A stretch of DNA of 64,000 nucleotides from Polyangiaceae bacterium (GTDB lineage: Bacteria > Myxococcota_A > Polyangia > Polyangiales > Polyangiaceae): assembly GCA_025937785.1 (NCBI GenBank), contig JAICQQ010000015.1, positions 1-64,000 on the forward strand, read 5' to 3'. Under the pieces are notes generated by a model, which had not been told where the DNA came from, searched no databases, and saw only the letters and a list, made by a program, of their open reading frames with translations. The position numbers and the translations under genes were made by a program. Positions 1 to 9,564 of the stretch are shown one piece after another; position 1 is the first letter of the stretch; each line of letters opens with the position of its first letter.

Positions 1-138
1 ATACACTTCCAATCCCTCATGATCGAGCCTCATGCTCCAGCCATCGGCCCCACCTCGGCATCGGTTGCGCTTCTTCGGGCACGGGCACGTTTACGTTCAC
101 GTTCACGGGGCCATCGTCCAATTCAGGGACAGGCCCTA
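1..138 (-). mobile_element. Right part of a TIR-bounded four-helix-bundle (IVS-protein-like) element, truncated by the window edge
   Basis: Near-identical to 58515-58648 (shared ...CACCTCGGCATCGGTTGCGCTTCTTCGGGCACGGGCACGTTTAC...AATTCAGGGACAGGCCC). Confidence 0.7.
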
Positions 139-249
139 GAATTGTGGCCATCAACCTGCAATATTCGCGGCGTCCGAGAAATCGGACGTGCCGGGGCTTC
201 GCTGGTGCTCCGGCAGAGCTCCGAAACGCGCGAGAGCCACTAGAGGTTT

Positions 250-1731
250 ATGGCAGAAGCATCTGGAAAATCGGGAAGCCCGACGATCTCTTCCATTGCG
301 GCCCCCACGGCTGACATTGACGATGAGTGGGCACTCGACGACGCCGAGCCTGCCCCGGCTCCGCAGGCAACGACCCCGGAGCGCGCGCTGATCGAGGCGG
401 CTCAGGAGGCCCAGCAGAGCGGCTCGCCCGCCACGGAAGAAATCGACTCCGAGTGGCCCGACGACGCCGTCAACGCCGACCAGTTGAGGAAGCCGAAAAT
501 TCCGCTGGCTCCCAAGCTCCCCGAAGAAGCCGCGGGGTTCGACCGCACACACGCAGCGCCCGCGCCTGCCGCCGGTCCGAGCTCACCCCCCCGAACGACG
601 AGCGCCGCCCCCGCTCCGTCGGAGCCGCCCATCAGCGAGGATTCGATAGCAAGGTTCGAGCGAGCGGCCTTCAGCACCGGCCGGGGCGCGTTCGGCGTAC
701 GCTCGTCGAGCGTGCCACCGACGCCGGTGCCGACGGCGGCCTCCGCCTCATCGATGCCGCCGACCACACCGCGGCCCGTGACCAGCCCGACCGAGAGTGC
801 GCCGCCGGCGCCCGGCGCAGCGACGCGCGAGATCCCAGCCGCAGCGCTCACTTCCGAGCCGCCGCGCCCTGCCCCCCCGAGCGAGCTCCGCCGAACCAGC
901 GAGACCCCGGCGACAGAGCTGCCAGCCACCACCGCCCCTGTCACGCGCGAGACCACGCCTCGCGCGCCCAGCACGCCGCCGTCGTCCGCAGCACCGCCGC
1001 GCGTCGCCGTTGCTTCCGACGCCGGAGCGAGCGAGCCCCCGCGCGCTGGCAAACCGAAGCAGGGCGCGGCCCTCCTCTACGGGCTCGCCGCCGCTGCTGT
1101 GGCGATCGCCGGTGTCGGGTTGGCCCTGCGAGCTCCCAGCGGCAGCGATCGAGCGAGCGAGCGCTCGCACCTGCCGCTCGAACCGGCGAGCCAACCCGAG
1201 TCCGCCAAGAGCAGCGCCCCAGCCTCGCCCATCGCCCCCGCAGCCGAGCCGAGCCCAGCCCAACCCGTCGAGCCCAGCGCAGTCGAGCCCAGCGCAGTCG
1301 AGCCCAGCCCGGCAGAATCTGGAGCCAGCGCTGGCGCTGACGCCGACCCTACCCCATCCGCCGCATCCGCCGACGCCGCAGCGGCGCCCGAAGCCCCCGC
1401 CAGCGGCACACCGGTCGTGGTGACAGTGCACATCTATCCGCCGGAAGCGGAGATCTACCATAAGGGCAAGCGGCTCGGCCGGAGCGGTCAGCAGATCGAG
1501 GTGCTCCCGGGCGAGCGCAAACTCCTGGTGCTGATCCGCGATGGCTACTGGCCCCGCAAGCTCATCCTCGACGGCCAAGAGACGACGTACAACATCGGGT
1601 TGCGCAAGCAACCGGATGGCAAGGCGGCGCCGGGGACCACCGGGGCGGCCCCTGCGCCCGGAGCTGCGCCTGCGCCCGCAGCTGCGCCTGCACCCGCAGC
1701 TGCGCCAAAGTTCACACCGCCGACTCCCTGA
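250..1731 (+). CDS. Pro/Ala-rich single-pass membrane protein with C-terminal PEGA-like domain
   Basis: TM segment GAALLYGLAAAAVAIAGVGLAL; PEGA-like VVVTVHIYPPEAEIYHKGKRLGRSGQQIEVLPGERKLLVLIRDGYWP. Confidence 0.7.
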   Translation: MAEASGKSGSPTISSIAAPTADIDDEWALDDAEPAPAPQATTPERALIEAAQEAQQSGSPATEEIDSEWPDDAVNADQLRKPKIPLAPKLPEEAAGFDRTHAAPAPAAGPSSPPRTTSAAPAPSEPPISEDSIARFERAAFSTGRGAFGVRSSSVPPTPVPTAASASSMPPTTPRPVTSPTESAPPAPGAATREIPAAALTSEPPRPAPPSELRRTSETPATELPATTAPVTRETTPRAPSTPPSSAAPPRVAVASDAGASEPPRAGKPKQGAALLYGLAAAAVAIAGVGLALRAPSGSDRASERSHLPLEPASQPESAKSSAPASPIAPAAEPSPAQPVEPSAVEPSAVEPSPAESGASAGADADPTPSAASADAAAAPEAPASGTPVVVTVHIYPPEAEIYHKGKRLGRSGQQIEVLPGERKLLVLIRDGYWPRKLILDGQETTYNIGLRKQPDGKAAPGTTGAAPAPGAAPAPAAAPAPAAAPKFTPPTP

Positions 1732-1789
1732 GCGCTCGTCACACGGGCGTTCGCCGGCTGCCAGCATACCGTGCTAGCGTCCGTGCGCC

Positions 1790-2389
1790 ATGGACTTCAG
1801 CCTTCCGACGTGGCCGGCCCCGGAGCGAAATAAGGCACCCATCCTGCAGGTGCTGACGGAGCTTTTCCATCGGGGGCTGGTGCTCGAGATCGCCGCGGGT
1901 ACGGGACAACACGCCGTGCACTTCGCGGCCGGGCTGCCCGAAGTGACGTGGCAACCCAGTGAAAAAGATCCGGAGCTGCTCGACGTCCTCAGCGCGCGGG
2001 TGACGCAGGCGCGCCTACCCAATCTCAAGGCGCCCGTAGCGCTCGACGCCGCCTCAGCCACCTGGCCCGTCAACGCGGCCGAGGGTGTGTTCTGCGCCAA
2101 TCTGTTACACATCAGTGAGTGGAGCGTCGCCGAGGGCCTGTTCTCGGGCGCGCAGCGGGTGCTATCACCCGGTGCGCTGTTGATCACCTACGGGCCCTAC
2201 CGCAGCTCTGGCGTGCACACGTCTGCCAGCAATGCCGACTTCGATGCCTCGTTGCGGGCGCAGAACCCCACCTGGGGCGTACGAGACATCGACGATCTCA
2301 GCGCGTGCGCTCGAGAGCGCGGCTTCCGCCTCGCGGACACGCTCCGGATGCCTGCCAACAATTTCACCCTCGTGTGGCAACGACTCTGA
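1790..2389 (+). CDS. DUF938-type class I SAM-dependent methyltransferase
   Basis: LEIAAGTGQHAVHFAAGLPEVTWQPSEKDPE motif and full-length DUF938-like pattern. Confidence 0.85.
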   Translation: MDFSLPTWPAPERNKAPILQVLTELFHRGLVLEIAAGTGQHAVHFAAGLPEVTWQPSEKDPELLDVLSARVTQARLPNLKAPVALDAASATWPVNAAEGVFCANLLHISEWSVAEGLFSGAQRVLSPGALLITYGPYRSSGVHTSASNADFDASLRAQNPTWGVRDIDDLSACARERGFRLADTLRMPANNFTLVWQRL

Positions 2390-2456
2390 GTACGAGCGCT
2401 CGGATGCCACCCGTGGTCCACAGTGGGCTCTCGCGCCGGCCGTTCGGGGCAGCAGC

Positions 2457-3629
2457 GTGAAGCTCGCCGGACTTGGGGGGCTGGCCGCGCTCATCGGGTG
2501 TGTCACGGCTGTCGGGTGCGCGCGCTCCCGCGAGGACGACCTGGCCGCGCGGCGTTGCGCCAGCGGCGATCGCGTCGCTTGCGCGCGGGCCTGCGAGCAC
2601 GGGGTGCACGGCAAGGCGGGTTGCATGTCCGCCGTCGACGACAAGCATCCCACGCGACGCACGAGGATGCTGACGCTCGCGTGCAATGCCGAGCAGCCCG
2701 GCGCGTGCCTGCTCGCCGCGGAGGCCAGCATTGCGCTGGGTATCGGCAATGAGCATCAGTACCAGACGCTGCTGTCGCGTGCGTGCGAGCAGCGGGACGC
2801 GCGCGGCTGCGAGAAGCTCGGCGATTTTTGGTTGCTCGACTCGCTGGCGTCCGCGAAGGCCGCTTACCAAAAGGCTTGTCACCTCGAGCCGAGCCGTGCG
2901 CGCGTGTGCCGGGACGAGGTGGCCGAGCGCATCGCCGCCGTGGACCGCGAGCGAACCGCTTGCAAGCAGGACCAGCTCGCGGCCTGCGAACGACTCCTGA
3001 AGCTGACTGCGCTCCGGAACCACGACCTCGGCTACCAAGCCGCCGAAGCTGCGTGCCGCTTGCGGGGCTTGAGCGAACACTACCGTGGCACCGAGCTCAG
3101 GCATCCCTACAAGCTCAGGAAGCGTTTCGCGAGCTACGAGCCCTGCGGTCTGTTCGCGCTGGCGCGCGCGGCGGCCGCCCCGGGAGAGGTCACGGAGTTC
3201 CAGCGCGTGCCGCTGCCCGACCCGCCCGCAGCCGCGAAGGGTGAGCCGCGCGGGCGAGTGGCGTTGGGCGACGTCACGCTGCATTTCCGCGACGCCCCCA
3301 GCGTGCAGCCCGAGCAGGTCGCCGCGTTCAAGGCCGCTGTCGAAGCGCGCATCCGAGAACGCCTCGAGCTCGGCACGCGCTGCTACGACCGCTACCTGCG
3401 GACTCACCCGCATAGCCGCGGCGAGCTGGCTGCGCTCTTCATCATCGACAAGCTCGGCGAGCCCCTGGAGCTGCGCGCCTCCGGCGACTGGGGGGATCCC
3501 GAGCTGCGATCGTGCCTGCTGAGCGCTGCGATTCCGGAACGTTTCACCGGAATGAACACGGATCTCGGCAGCATCGCGCGCGTAGAAGCCAAGCTCGAGC
3601 TCACCCCGGCGCCTGCGGGCGCCCGCTGA
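2457..3629 (+). CDS. Hypothetical lipoprotein, Cys-rich N-terminal half, TonB/AgmX-like C-terminal region
   Basis: GTG start in frame of ORF 2232..3629; signal peptide VKLAGLGGLAALIGCVTAVGC; conserved C-terminal pattern FIIDKLGEPLELRASGDWGDPELRSCLLSAA. Confidence 0.6.
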   Translation: MKLAGLGGLAALIGCVTAVGCARSREDDLAARRCASGDRVACARACEHGVHGKAGCMSAVDDKHPTRRTRMLTLACNAEQPGACLLAAEASIALGIGNEHQYQTLLSRACEQRDARGCEKLGDFWLLDSLASAKAAYQKACHLEPSRARVCRDEVAERIAAVDRERTACKQDQLAACERLLKLTALRNHDLGYQAAEAACRLRGLSEHYRGTELRHPYKLRKRFASYEPCGLFALARAAAAPGEVTEFQRVPLPDPPAAAKGEPRGRVALGDVTLHFRDAPSVQPEQVAAFKAAVEARIRERLELGTRCYDRYLRTHPHSRGELAALFIIDKLGEPLELRASGDWGDPELRSCLLSAAIPERFTGMNTDLGSIARVEAKLELTPAPAGAR

Positions 3630-3752
3630 TGTCAAGCTGGCGTTAGACGATTGGCAGAAGGGCGCGAGGATCCGGATCAGCGCGAGGCGCGACCACGCCA
3701 TCACGCTAGAAGTTTACAGTCGCAGTGACCGACAAGGTAAAAAAGACCTACA

Positions 3753-5441
3753 TTGCCAACCCGGGCAGCGCGGGTCACTCTCACGACTGGTTTGCAGCTC
3801 ACCCCTAATACGAGGCTTCGTTCCCCGAGCGGTTTCCGCGCGAAGCGAGTAGCGGTGACCCTGAGTGCCGCGCTGCACCTCGTGGCTTGTCCGCAGCTCG
3901 CCGACGACTCCTTCGACAAGGTCGGTGACGACAGCATACCCTCCAACGCCAGCTTTACGAACAGCGCGGCCTCGACCGGCGGCGGGATCGACATCGGCGT
4001 CGGCGCCTCGCTGGGAGGTAGCGGGGGTGGCCCAGGCGGCGTCACTACCACTGACGGCGCGGGCACCGGCGGCAGCATCGCGGCCGGTGCTCCAGGCATC
4101 GGCGGTGATGGTGGGACACTGGCGGGCGATACTTCGACCTCGGCGTCGACCACGGGCAGCGGTGCTACGACCGAGGTGCCCACGACCCTGGTGTACGCCA
4201 CGACGGACAACACGATCTACGCGGCGGCGTGGGACGGCACGGAGCTCGCCGCTCCCAAAGCGTTGGACACCGCCGAACACCCCATCGGCTTCATCGAAGC
4301 GCGCATGGCACCGGATCGAAGCTGGGCGCTGGTGGCGATTCAGGGCGCGGGCGACGACTCGTGCCAGTTGCGTGTGTACCGTCATTTCGGGGACCTGACC
4401 GCCCCCGCCGTGACCCTCGAGATCGGCGAACCGGACAACTGTCTCTCGGCGCGCGCTTTCGACATCGCCTTCGAGCAGGAGACCGGCCGCGCGCTCTTGG
4501 TATATGCGCTACCCGAAGGCGAACTCGCGCACCAGATCATCGATGGCAGCATCTGGTCCGAGCCGCAGGTCGTGGTGGTACCGGGGAGGAGCGTGGCGAT
4601 CAACTGGGTGCGCGCCGTGTCTGATTCCGCCTCGAACCGCATCGCCGTCGGGGTCACCGTCCAGGCCGAAACCCGAAAGTCTCTGTTCGTGCAGGAGTGG
4701 GACGGGTCGAAGTTCGACCCACCCCACGAGCTGGCGCGCAACGGCTGCATCCTCGACGCCGAGTCGTTCGACCTCGCGTATTACGAAGGTGCCCTCGTCG
4801 CACTGCGCGGACACGCGTCGAACGACGGCTTCGGTTATCATCTGCGCGGCAGCGACGGGACGTGGCCGCCCGAGGAGTTCCGCCCCGACACCCCGAGCGG
4901 CAATGCTCAGGTGATCGAGCTCAGGACCATGCCCTACGGCGTCGCAGGGGCCTTGTTCGACGCCACGGGCACGGCCGCTTCGTTCGGCACCCTGTTGTGG
5001 AAAAACGCAGGCTTCGTCGAAGAGACCCGCTTGGACAACTCACTGCCTGACGTCTCCCACTTCGAGCCGGCGAGCCTGAAGACCGACATCCAACGTCTGG
5101 GTGACGCCGCGGTGACTGTATACGTCGACGACTACGAGGGCGACGAGGACGCGATGTCGTCGCTCGGGTGGGCCGTGCTGCGACCGAACACCGAGTGGAC
5201 GGCCCAGCAGGCGACGCTGTCGATCCCCTTCGACCAGGCGTCGCGCGGCGCGGTGACCCGTTCCCTGCGGCTGGCGCGCTTTACAGCAGCAAAGGAAGGG
5301 CTGCTGCTCGCCTTCGCCGAAGACGACGGCTTGTACGTCAGCGCGCTCACGGACCTCGAAGCGGGCTTCACGGTGCCGGTGCTGGTCGAAGCCGACGTGG
5401 ACGGGTTTTCCAGCACCCCCTTCGCCTTGCTCGGGCCCTGA
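3753..5441 (+). CDS. Hypothetical secreted/lipoprotein with Gly/Ser/Thr-rich linker and propeller-like C-terminal part
   Basis: Long ORF with hydrophobic N-terminus ending ...HLVACPQ and Gly-rich linker; exact start uncertain. Confidence 0.6.
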   Translation: MPTRAARVTLTTGLQLTPNTRLRSPSGFRAKRVAVTLSAALHLVACPQLADDSFDKVGDDSIPSNASFTNSAASTGGGIDIGVGASLGGSGGGPGGVTTTDGAGTGGSIAAGAPGIGGDGGTLAGDTSTSASTTGSGATTEVPTTLVYATTDNTIYAAAWDGTELAAPKALDTAEHPIGFIEARMAPDRSWALVAIQGAGDDSCQLRVYRHFGDLTAPAVTLEIGEPDNCLSARAFDIAFEQETGRALLVYALPEGELAHQIIDGSIWSEPQVVVVPGRSVAINWVRAVSDSASNRIAVGVTVQAETRKSLFVQEWDGSKFDPPHELARNGCILDAESFDLAYYEGALVALRGHASNDGFGYHLRGSDGTWPPEEFRPDTPSGNAQVIELRTMPYGVAGALFDATGTAASFGTLLWKNAGFVEETRLDNSLPDVSHFEPASLKTDIQRLGDAAVTVYVDDYEGDEDAMSSLGWAVLRPNTEWTAQQATLSIPFDQASRGAVTRSLRLARFTAAKEGLLLAFAEDDGLYVSALTDLEAGFTVPVLVEADVDGFSSTPFALLGP

Positions 5442-5580
5442 GCAGCCCGATCGCTGGCCGCCCTCGCTGGGCGCTACTGGCCGCACCGAAGTGTGAGCAC
5501 ATGTAAGCGACAAGCGGCGTCAGTGCGCCGTTCGGCCAGCCATCGCGACCGAAACGAAGACCATGGTATCATGGTCAGTG

Positions 5581-6900
5581 ATGCGCATCGTCGTTGCCGA
5601 TGATGATCCGGTCAGCCGGCATTTGGTCGAACACGTCATCACGACCCGCACACAACACGAAGTGATCACGGTGGCCGATGGTGAGAGCGCGCTCGAGCTC
5701 GCGCTCGGCGAACCCACACCGGATGTCCTGATCCTGGACTGGATGATGCCCAGCGTCAGCGGCACCGAGGTTTGCCGGCGCGTGCGCAAGCAACCGCTGC
5801 CCGTCCAGCCCTACGTGTTGCTCATCACCGCCAAAACCAAACGCGACGAGGTGATCGAAGGCTTGAGCGTCGGCGCCGACGATCTGTTGACGAAACCGCT
5901 GCCACCAGATCTGCTGATCGCGCGTTTGAAGCTGGCATCGCGGCGCCCCACGCCGGGCAAGCCAGCGACGCGCGCGGTGCTGCAGGCGCTGGTCGACGCC
6001 GCAGCCGAAGGCGACGGCGAACTGGTGCTCCGCGAACGGGATACGACCGCGCGCGTGTTCCTGCACCGCGGCAAGGTCGCCTGGGCGCACGTCTCCGACG
6101 ATCCGAGCGGGCTGTTCGACATCCTCGATCCCGAACGGGGCATCGATTCGGACACGGTGCGCGAGATCGTGGCGGAGTGCCGGCGCACGCGCGCGCGCCT
6201 GAGCGACACACTCGTGCGTTGGGGTCTGGTCGATCGGGCGCGCCTCAGGGATTGCCTGCTCGCCTGGACCAGCCGCAAGATCGCCGGCGTACGCCAATTC
6301 TCCAATCCGCAATGGCTGTTTCTCCCGGCGGTCCGCAACTACGCCGAAGACCTGCTGTTCGATCTGGAAGAACTCGTCGATCCGGAGGAGCTGAAGGCCG
6401 TGAGCGCCTCGTCGCCCCCGCCCAGTACCACCACCGAGGCTCCCCGGAACATGTGGGAGACCGCCTTCGTCTCCGAGATCCCCGTCAGCATCGAAGACAG
6501 CGAGCTGATGGATCGCTGCATGCTGGGCTCCGGCGTCAAGGGCGTCGCCGTCATCGATCGTGCCACGGGTCGTTGCCTGGGTCAGCGCGGCGCGCGACTG
6601 AATCCCGACATCGTGTGGGCGCACATTCAGTGCCTGAACGCGGTGGCGGCACAAGAGCATGTCGCGGACACCGTCGTGGCCACGGATCGGCACTACCACC
6701 TGGTGCGACCGCTCAGCGAACGCAAGGACGCTTTCGTGTACGTGCTGGTGCGGAGCGGCGAGGTAAGGCTCGTCGACGCTCGGCGAAACCTCGCCGGTGC
6801 GCTCGGGGTGACCGACGACCCGGTAGTCGAGACCGCAGCCTCGCTGGCCACGGAAGCCGAGCTCGAAGCTCTGATCAAGGCCGTGGACGACTCTGCGTGA
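5581..6900 (+). CDS. Response regulator: REC domain + DUF4388/PATAN-like domain + C-terminal roadblock-like domain
   Basis: MRIVVADDDPVSRHLVEHV...DVLILDWMMPSVSG...LITAKTKRDEVIEGLSVGADDLLTKP; then LRERDTTARVFLHRGKVAWAHVSD. Confidence 0.85.
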   Translation: MRIVVADDDPVSRHLVEHVITTRTQHEVITVADGESALELALGEPTPDVLILDWMMPSVSGTEVCRRVRKQPLPVQPYVLLITAKTKRDEVIEGLSVGADDLLTKPLPPDLLIARLKLASRRPTPGKPATRAVLQALVDAAAEGDGELVLRERDTTARVFLHRGKVAWAHVSDDPSGLFDILDPERGIDSDTVREIVAECRRTRARLSDTLVRWGLVDRARLRDCLLAWTSRKIAGVRQFSNPQWLFLPAVRNYAEDLLFDLEELVDPEELKAVSASSPPPSTTTEAPRNMWETAFVSEIPVSIEDSELMDRCMLGSGVKGVAVIDRATGRCLGQRGARLNPDIVWAHIQCLNAVAAQEHVADTVVATDRHYHLVRPLSERKDAFVYVLVRSGEVRLVDARRNLAGALGVTDDPVVETAASLATEAELEALIKAVDDSA

Positions 6901-7038
6901 GCGGTGGCTCGTCGAACTGAACGCCCGTAAAGGCCCGTAGTGGCCAGCAAAAGGGGATGCGCGTTGACTTCGCAGGGTCGCCGGAGCAATCCTTCGTGGA
7001 ATCGGTTCTGGTCGGGTCAGCGGGGTCGCACAACAGCG

Positions 7039-7779
7039 GTGGAACGAGAACGGCGCAACAAGCTGGAGGTTCTGGGTCGGGTGGCACCGAGCGTTCGCAC
7101 CGTCGTTCGCGGTGCCGTCGCTCGCGCGCTGCCTCCGGAGCTCATGACGTGGGCCGGGCGCGAATCGCTGAGAGTCGTTTCGCGTTCGTCGGCACACACG
7201 GCCATCGCGGCGGCGCGTGACACCAACGCGGCGCTCTTGATCCTCGACACCAGCTTGATCGGTCACGACGCAGGTGTGTTCGAGATGCTGCTGATGCAAG
7301 CGCAGCTGTCGGGCGCGGTCCTGTGCGTGGGGACGCCGGAACACCGCGCCTCGTTCCTGTGCCACGGCGCTGACGTGTTCGTCAGCGAGCGCGCCAGTCT
7401 GGGCGAGCTCGTAGCTCAAGCGACGCGCTTGCTCGAGGCCGTGAAAGATCCCGCGCTCGGTGATTCTGGCTTGAGACGCCCCGCGCGCACCGTGCTCGAG
7501 CTCGGACCGATGACGATCGACCTGATCCAACGCCGAGTGTTCGTGCGCGATCAGCGGGTCATGCTCCGCCCAGCCGAGTTCGAGGTCCTGGTGTACCTGG
7601 CACTCAACCGGCACCGCCTGGTCAGCGCGCCGGAGATCGTGCGCGACGCGCTCGGGGCGTTCGGCGATGGCAGCTCCGCCCGCAACCAGCTGTTCGAGCT
7701 CAGGCGTAAGCTGCGGGACGCCGGCCTCGCCGACGCCATCGCCACCGAACGCGGCCGTGGCTATCGCCTGGTCCTGTAA
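7039..7779 (+). CDS. REC-like / winged-helix (Trans_reg_C) DNA-binding protein
   Basis: C-terminal RRVFVRDQRVMLRPAEFEVLVYLALNRHRLVSAPEIVRDALG...RNQLFELRRKLRDAGLADAIATERGRGYRLVL; in-frame GTG start within ORF 6940..7779. Confidence 0.75.
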   Translation: MERERRNKLEVLGRVAPSVRTVVRGAVARALPPELMTWAGRESLRVVSRSSAHTAIAAARDTNAALLILDTSLIGHDAGVFEMLLMQAQLSGAVLCVGTPEHRASFLCHGADVFVSERASLGELVAQATRLLEAVKDPALGDSGLRRPARTVLELGPMTIDLIQRRVFVRDQRVMLRPAEFEVLVYLALNRHRLVSAPEIVRDALGAFGDGSSARNQLFELRRKLRDAGLADAIATERGRGYRLVL

Positions 7780-7795
7780 CCGGTGTCTCGAACGA

Positions 7796-9394
7796 CTATT
7801 CAGGCTCGGTGACCTGAACGGCGCGGTAAAACATACCCGGCAGCGTCGTCGTGTACATGTAGCCGTCGGGCCCGATCTTCCACGACGTGACCTGAGTCAG
7901 GTGACCTACGGCCTCGTCACCGATCAACGTGCCCTCCTCGTCGACCTCCAAGCGTCGCACCCAACCAGTGAAGAAATCACCGAAGATCACCGCGTCGTCG
8001 AAGAGCCCGAAGTAACGATCCTGGTCTGAATGATATGCCTCGCCCACCCAGATCGCGCGCTTGGTGACGGGTTCGGTCAGCGGATCGTCGATCACGTAGG
8101 CCTCGTCGCTCAGTCGCCCGTAGTGCGTCAGCGGCTGGGTCACTCCATCGCAGTCGACGGTGCATGGGCCTTCGGCACCATCCCAGCCGAAATTTTGTCC
8201 GGGAGACAGCGCCAGATTGACCTCTTCCGTGGTGTAAAGGCCGACATCGCCGATCCAGAAACGACCGAAGCGATCGCGGGTACCGCGCCACGGAGAACGC
8301 AGGCCGTAGGCGTAGATGCTCGGGTCACCGTCAGCTGGATCGTCGAACGCATTGCCTTCGGCGGGCTCGTAGCCCGCGCCGTCGGGTTCTCGGTTGGGCA
8401 CGAAGCGCAGTAAGCTCCCTGCTTGGTCCGTGGTTGCTTGTCCTAGCTCGCGCAGGAACAGATCGCCGACGAGCGCCCACATCGTTTCACCGTCCGGTTC
8501 GAAGCCCATCGATCCGAAGCGATGCCAGTCTTCATCCGCGACCTCGGCATCGATCGAGAGGATCTCCACCTCGGTCGCAGGCAGCTCCTCGATCGCGTCG
8601 AACTCGAAGCGCGCGATGGTCGAACGGGTTTGCTCCTTGCAGCGGCTGAGATAGACGAAGCGGTTGTCCTGGAACTCCGGATCGAAGGCGAGGCTCAAGA
8701 GCCCGCAACCTTCGTCGTGAAACAGATCCGTCAGCGTGGCGCGACCAAGCTCTACGAAGCTCCCAGCTTCCGTCTTCGCATAGTGGATCACCGCGCCGCT
8801 GTGCTGCAACACCAAGAGCTCGTCGTCGGTCCCGGGCAGGAAGGCGAAATCGGTCACGCCATCGATCGAGCCCGTAAAGACGAGACCTGGCAATTGAGTG
8901 CCCTCGAACACGAGCTCGGGTTCTTCGGGGACGACGAACCCGGGGCTGCCAGCTTCGCCGCCCCCAGCCGTGGTCGCGCTCGTCGTCGTCGTGGTGCCTC
9001 CGTCGCCCCCCTGTGTGCCACCGCCCCCAACAGTGGTCCCGCTACTGCCGCCCGCACCGCCGGGACTGCCCGTCGAGCCCCCGCCCGTCGTCGCGTTCGA
9101 CCCACCGGAACTCGTTGTTGGTTTCACTACTTCGGACTCGTTGGAACAACTCAGCACTCCTGCACCCAACGCCAGCGAGCACATCCCCACGCGCGCAAAA
9201 CTCCGCATACTCCAGCCTTCGTGTCCTAGCCGCCGTTTCACCAAGTTCCTCGCCCGCCACGGTAGCATGCCGGCTTTTTTCTGCACTCCTGCGCCAGGCT
9301 GAAACGACGAACCAGCCATGAGTCGTATGCGACCGAGCCAGCCGCGCGGGCCCGAGGACCCGGCCACGTCCCCCGTTTTCTGCATCGGCGGCAT
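7796..9394 (-). CDS. PQQ-dependent sugar dehydrogenase-like (glucose/sorbosone dehydrogenase) lipoprotein
   Basis: LVFTGSIDGVTDFAFLPGTDDELLVLQHSGAVIHY...LSLAFDPEFQDNRFVYLSRC...YGLRSPWRGTRDRFGRFWIGDVG; lipoprotein signal MRSFARVGMCSLALGAGVLSC, so the true start is probably inside the ORF. Confidence 0.8.
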   Translation of the reverse strand: MPPMQKTGDVAGSSGPRGWLGRIRLMAGSSFQPGAGVQKKAGMLPWRARNLVKRRLGHEGWSMRSFARVGMCSLALGAGVLSCSNESEVVKPTTSSGGSNATTGGGSTGSPGGAGGSSGTTVGGGGTQGGDGGTTTTTSATTAGGGEAGSPGFVVPEEPELVFEGTQLPGLVFTGSIDGVTDFAFLPGTDDELLVLQHSGAVIHYAKTEAGSFVELGRATLTDLFHDEGCGLLSLAFDPEFQDNRFVYLSRCKEQTRSTIARFEFDAIEELPATEVEILSIDAEVADEDWHRFGSMGFEPDGETMWALVGDLFLRELGQATTDQAGSLLRFVPNREPDGAGYEPAEGNAFDDPADGDPSIYAYGLRSPWRGTRDRFGRFWIGDVGLYTTEEVNLALSPGQNFGWDGAEGPCTVDCDGVTQPLTHYGRLSDEAYVIDDPLTEPVTKRAIWVGEAYHSDQDRYFGLFDDAVIFGDFFTGWVRRLEVDEEGTLIGDEAVGHLTQVTSWKIGPDGYMYTTTLPGMFYRAVQVTEPE

Positions 9395-9564
9395 CGGAGG
9401 CCGGTTTGATGCTGGATCCGCAGGTCGCGATTTCGATCACGCTTTTTTCGATCTTCGTCAGTTCGACGACGCAGACCGCCGCGCCCTAGGCAGCGGGTCT
9501 CACGGTCGATCCTTCGCCAGCAATCTTTCGCCAGCATTCTCCAGCTCGTCCCCTTAGCAAGAGT

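Noticed and set aside
5575-7614. 679-aa minus-strand ORF antisense to the response regulators
   Set aside because: Shadow ORF with His/Arg/Gln-rich non-natural composition; opposite strand encodes clear REC and winged-helix domains.
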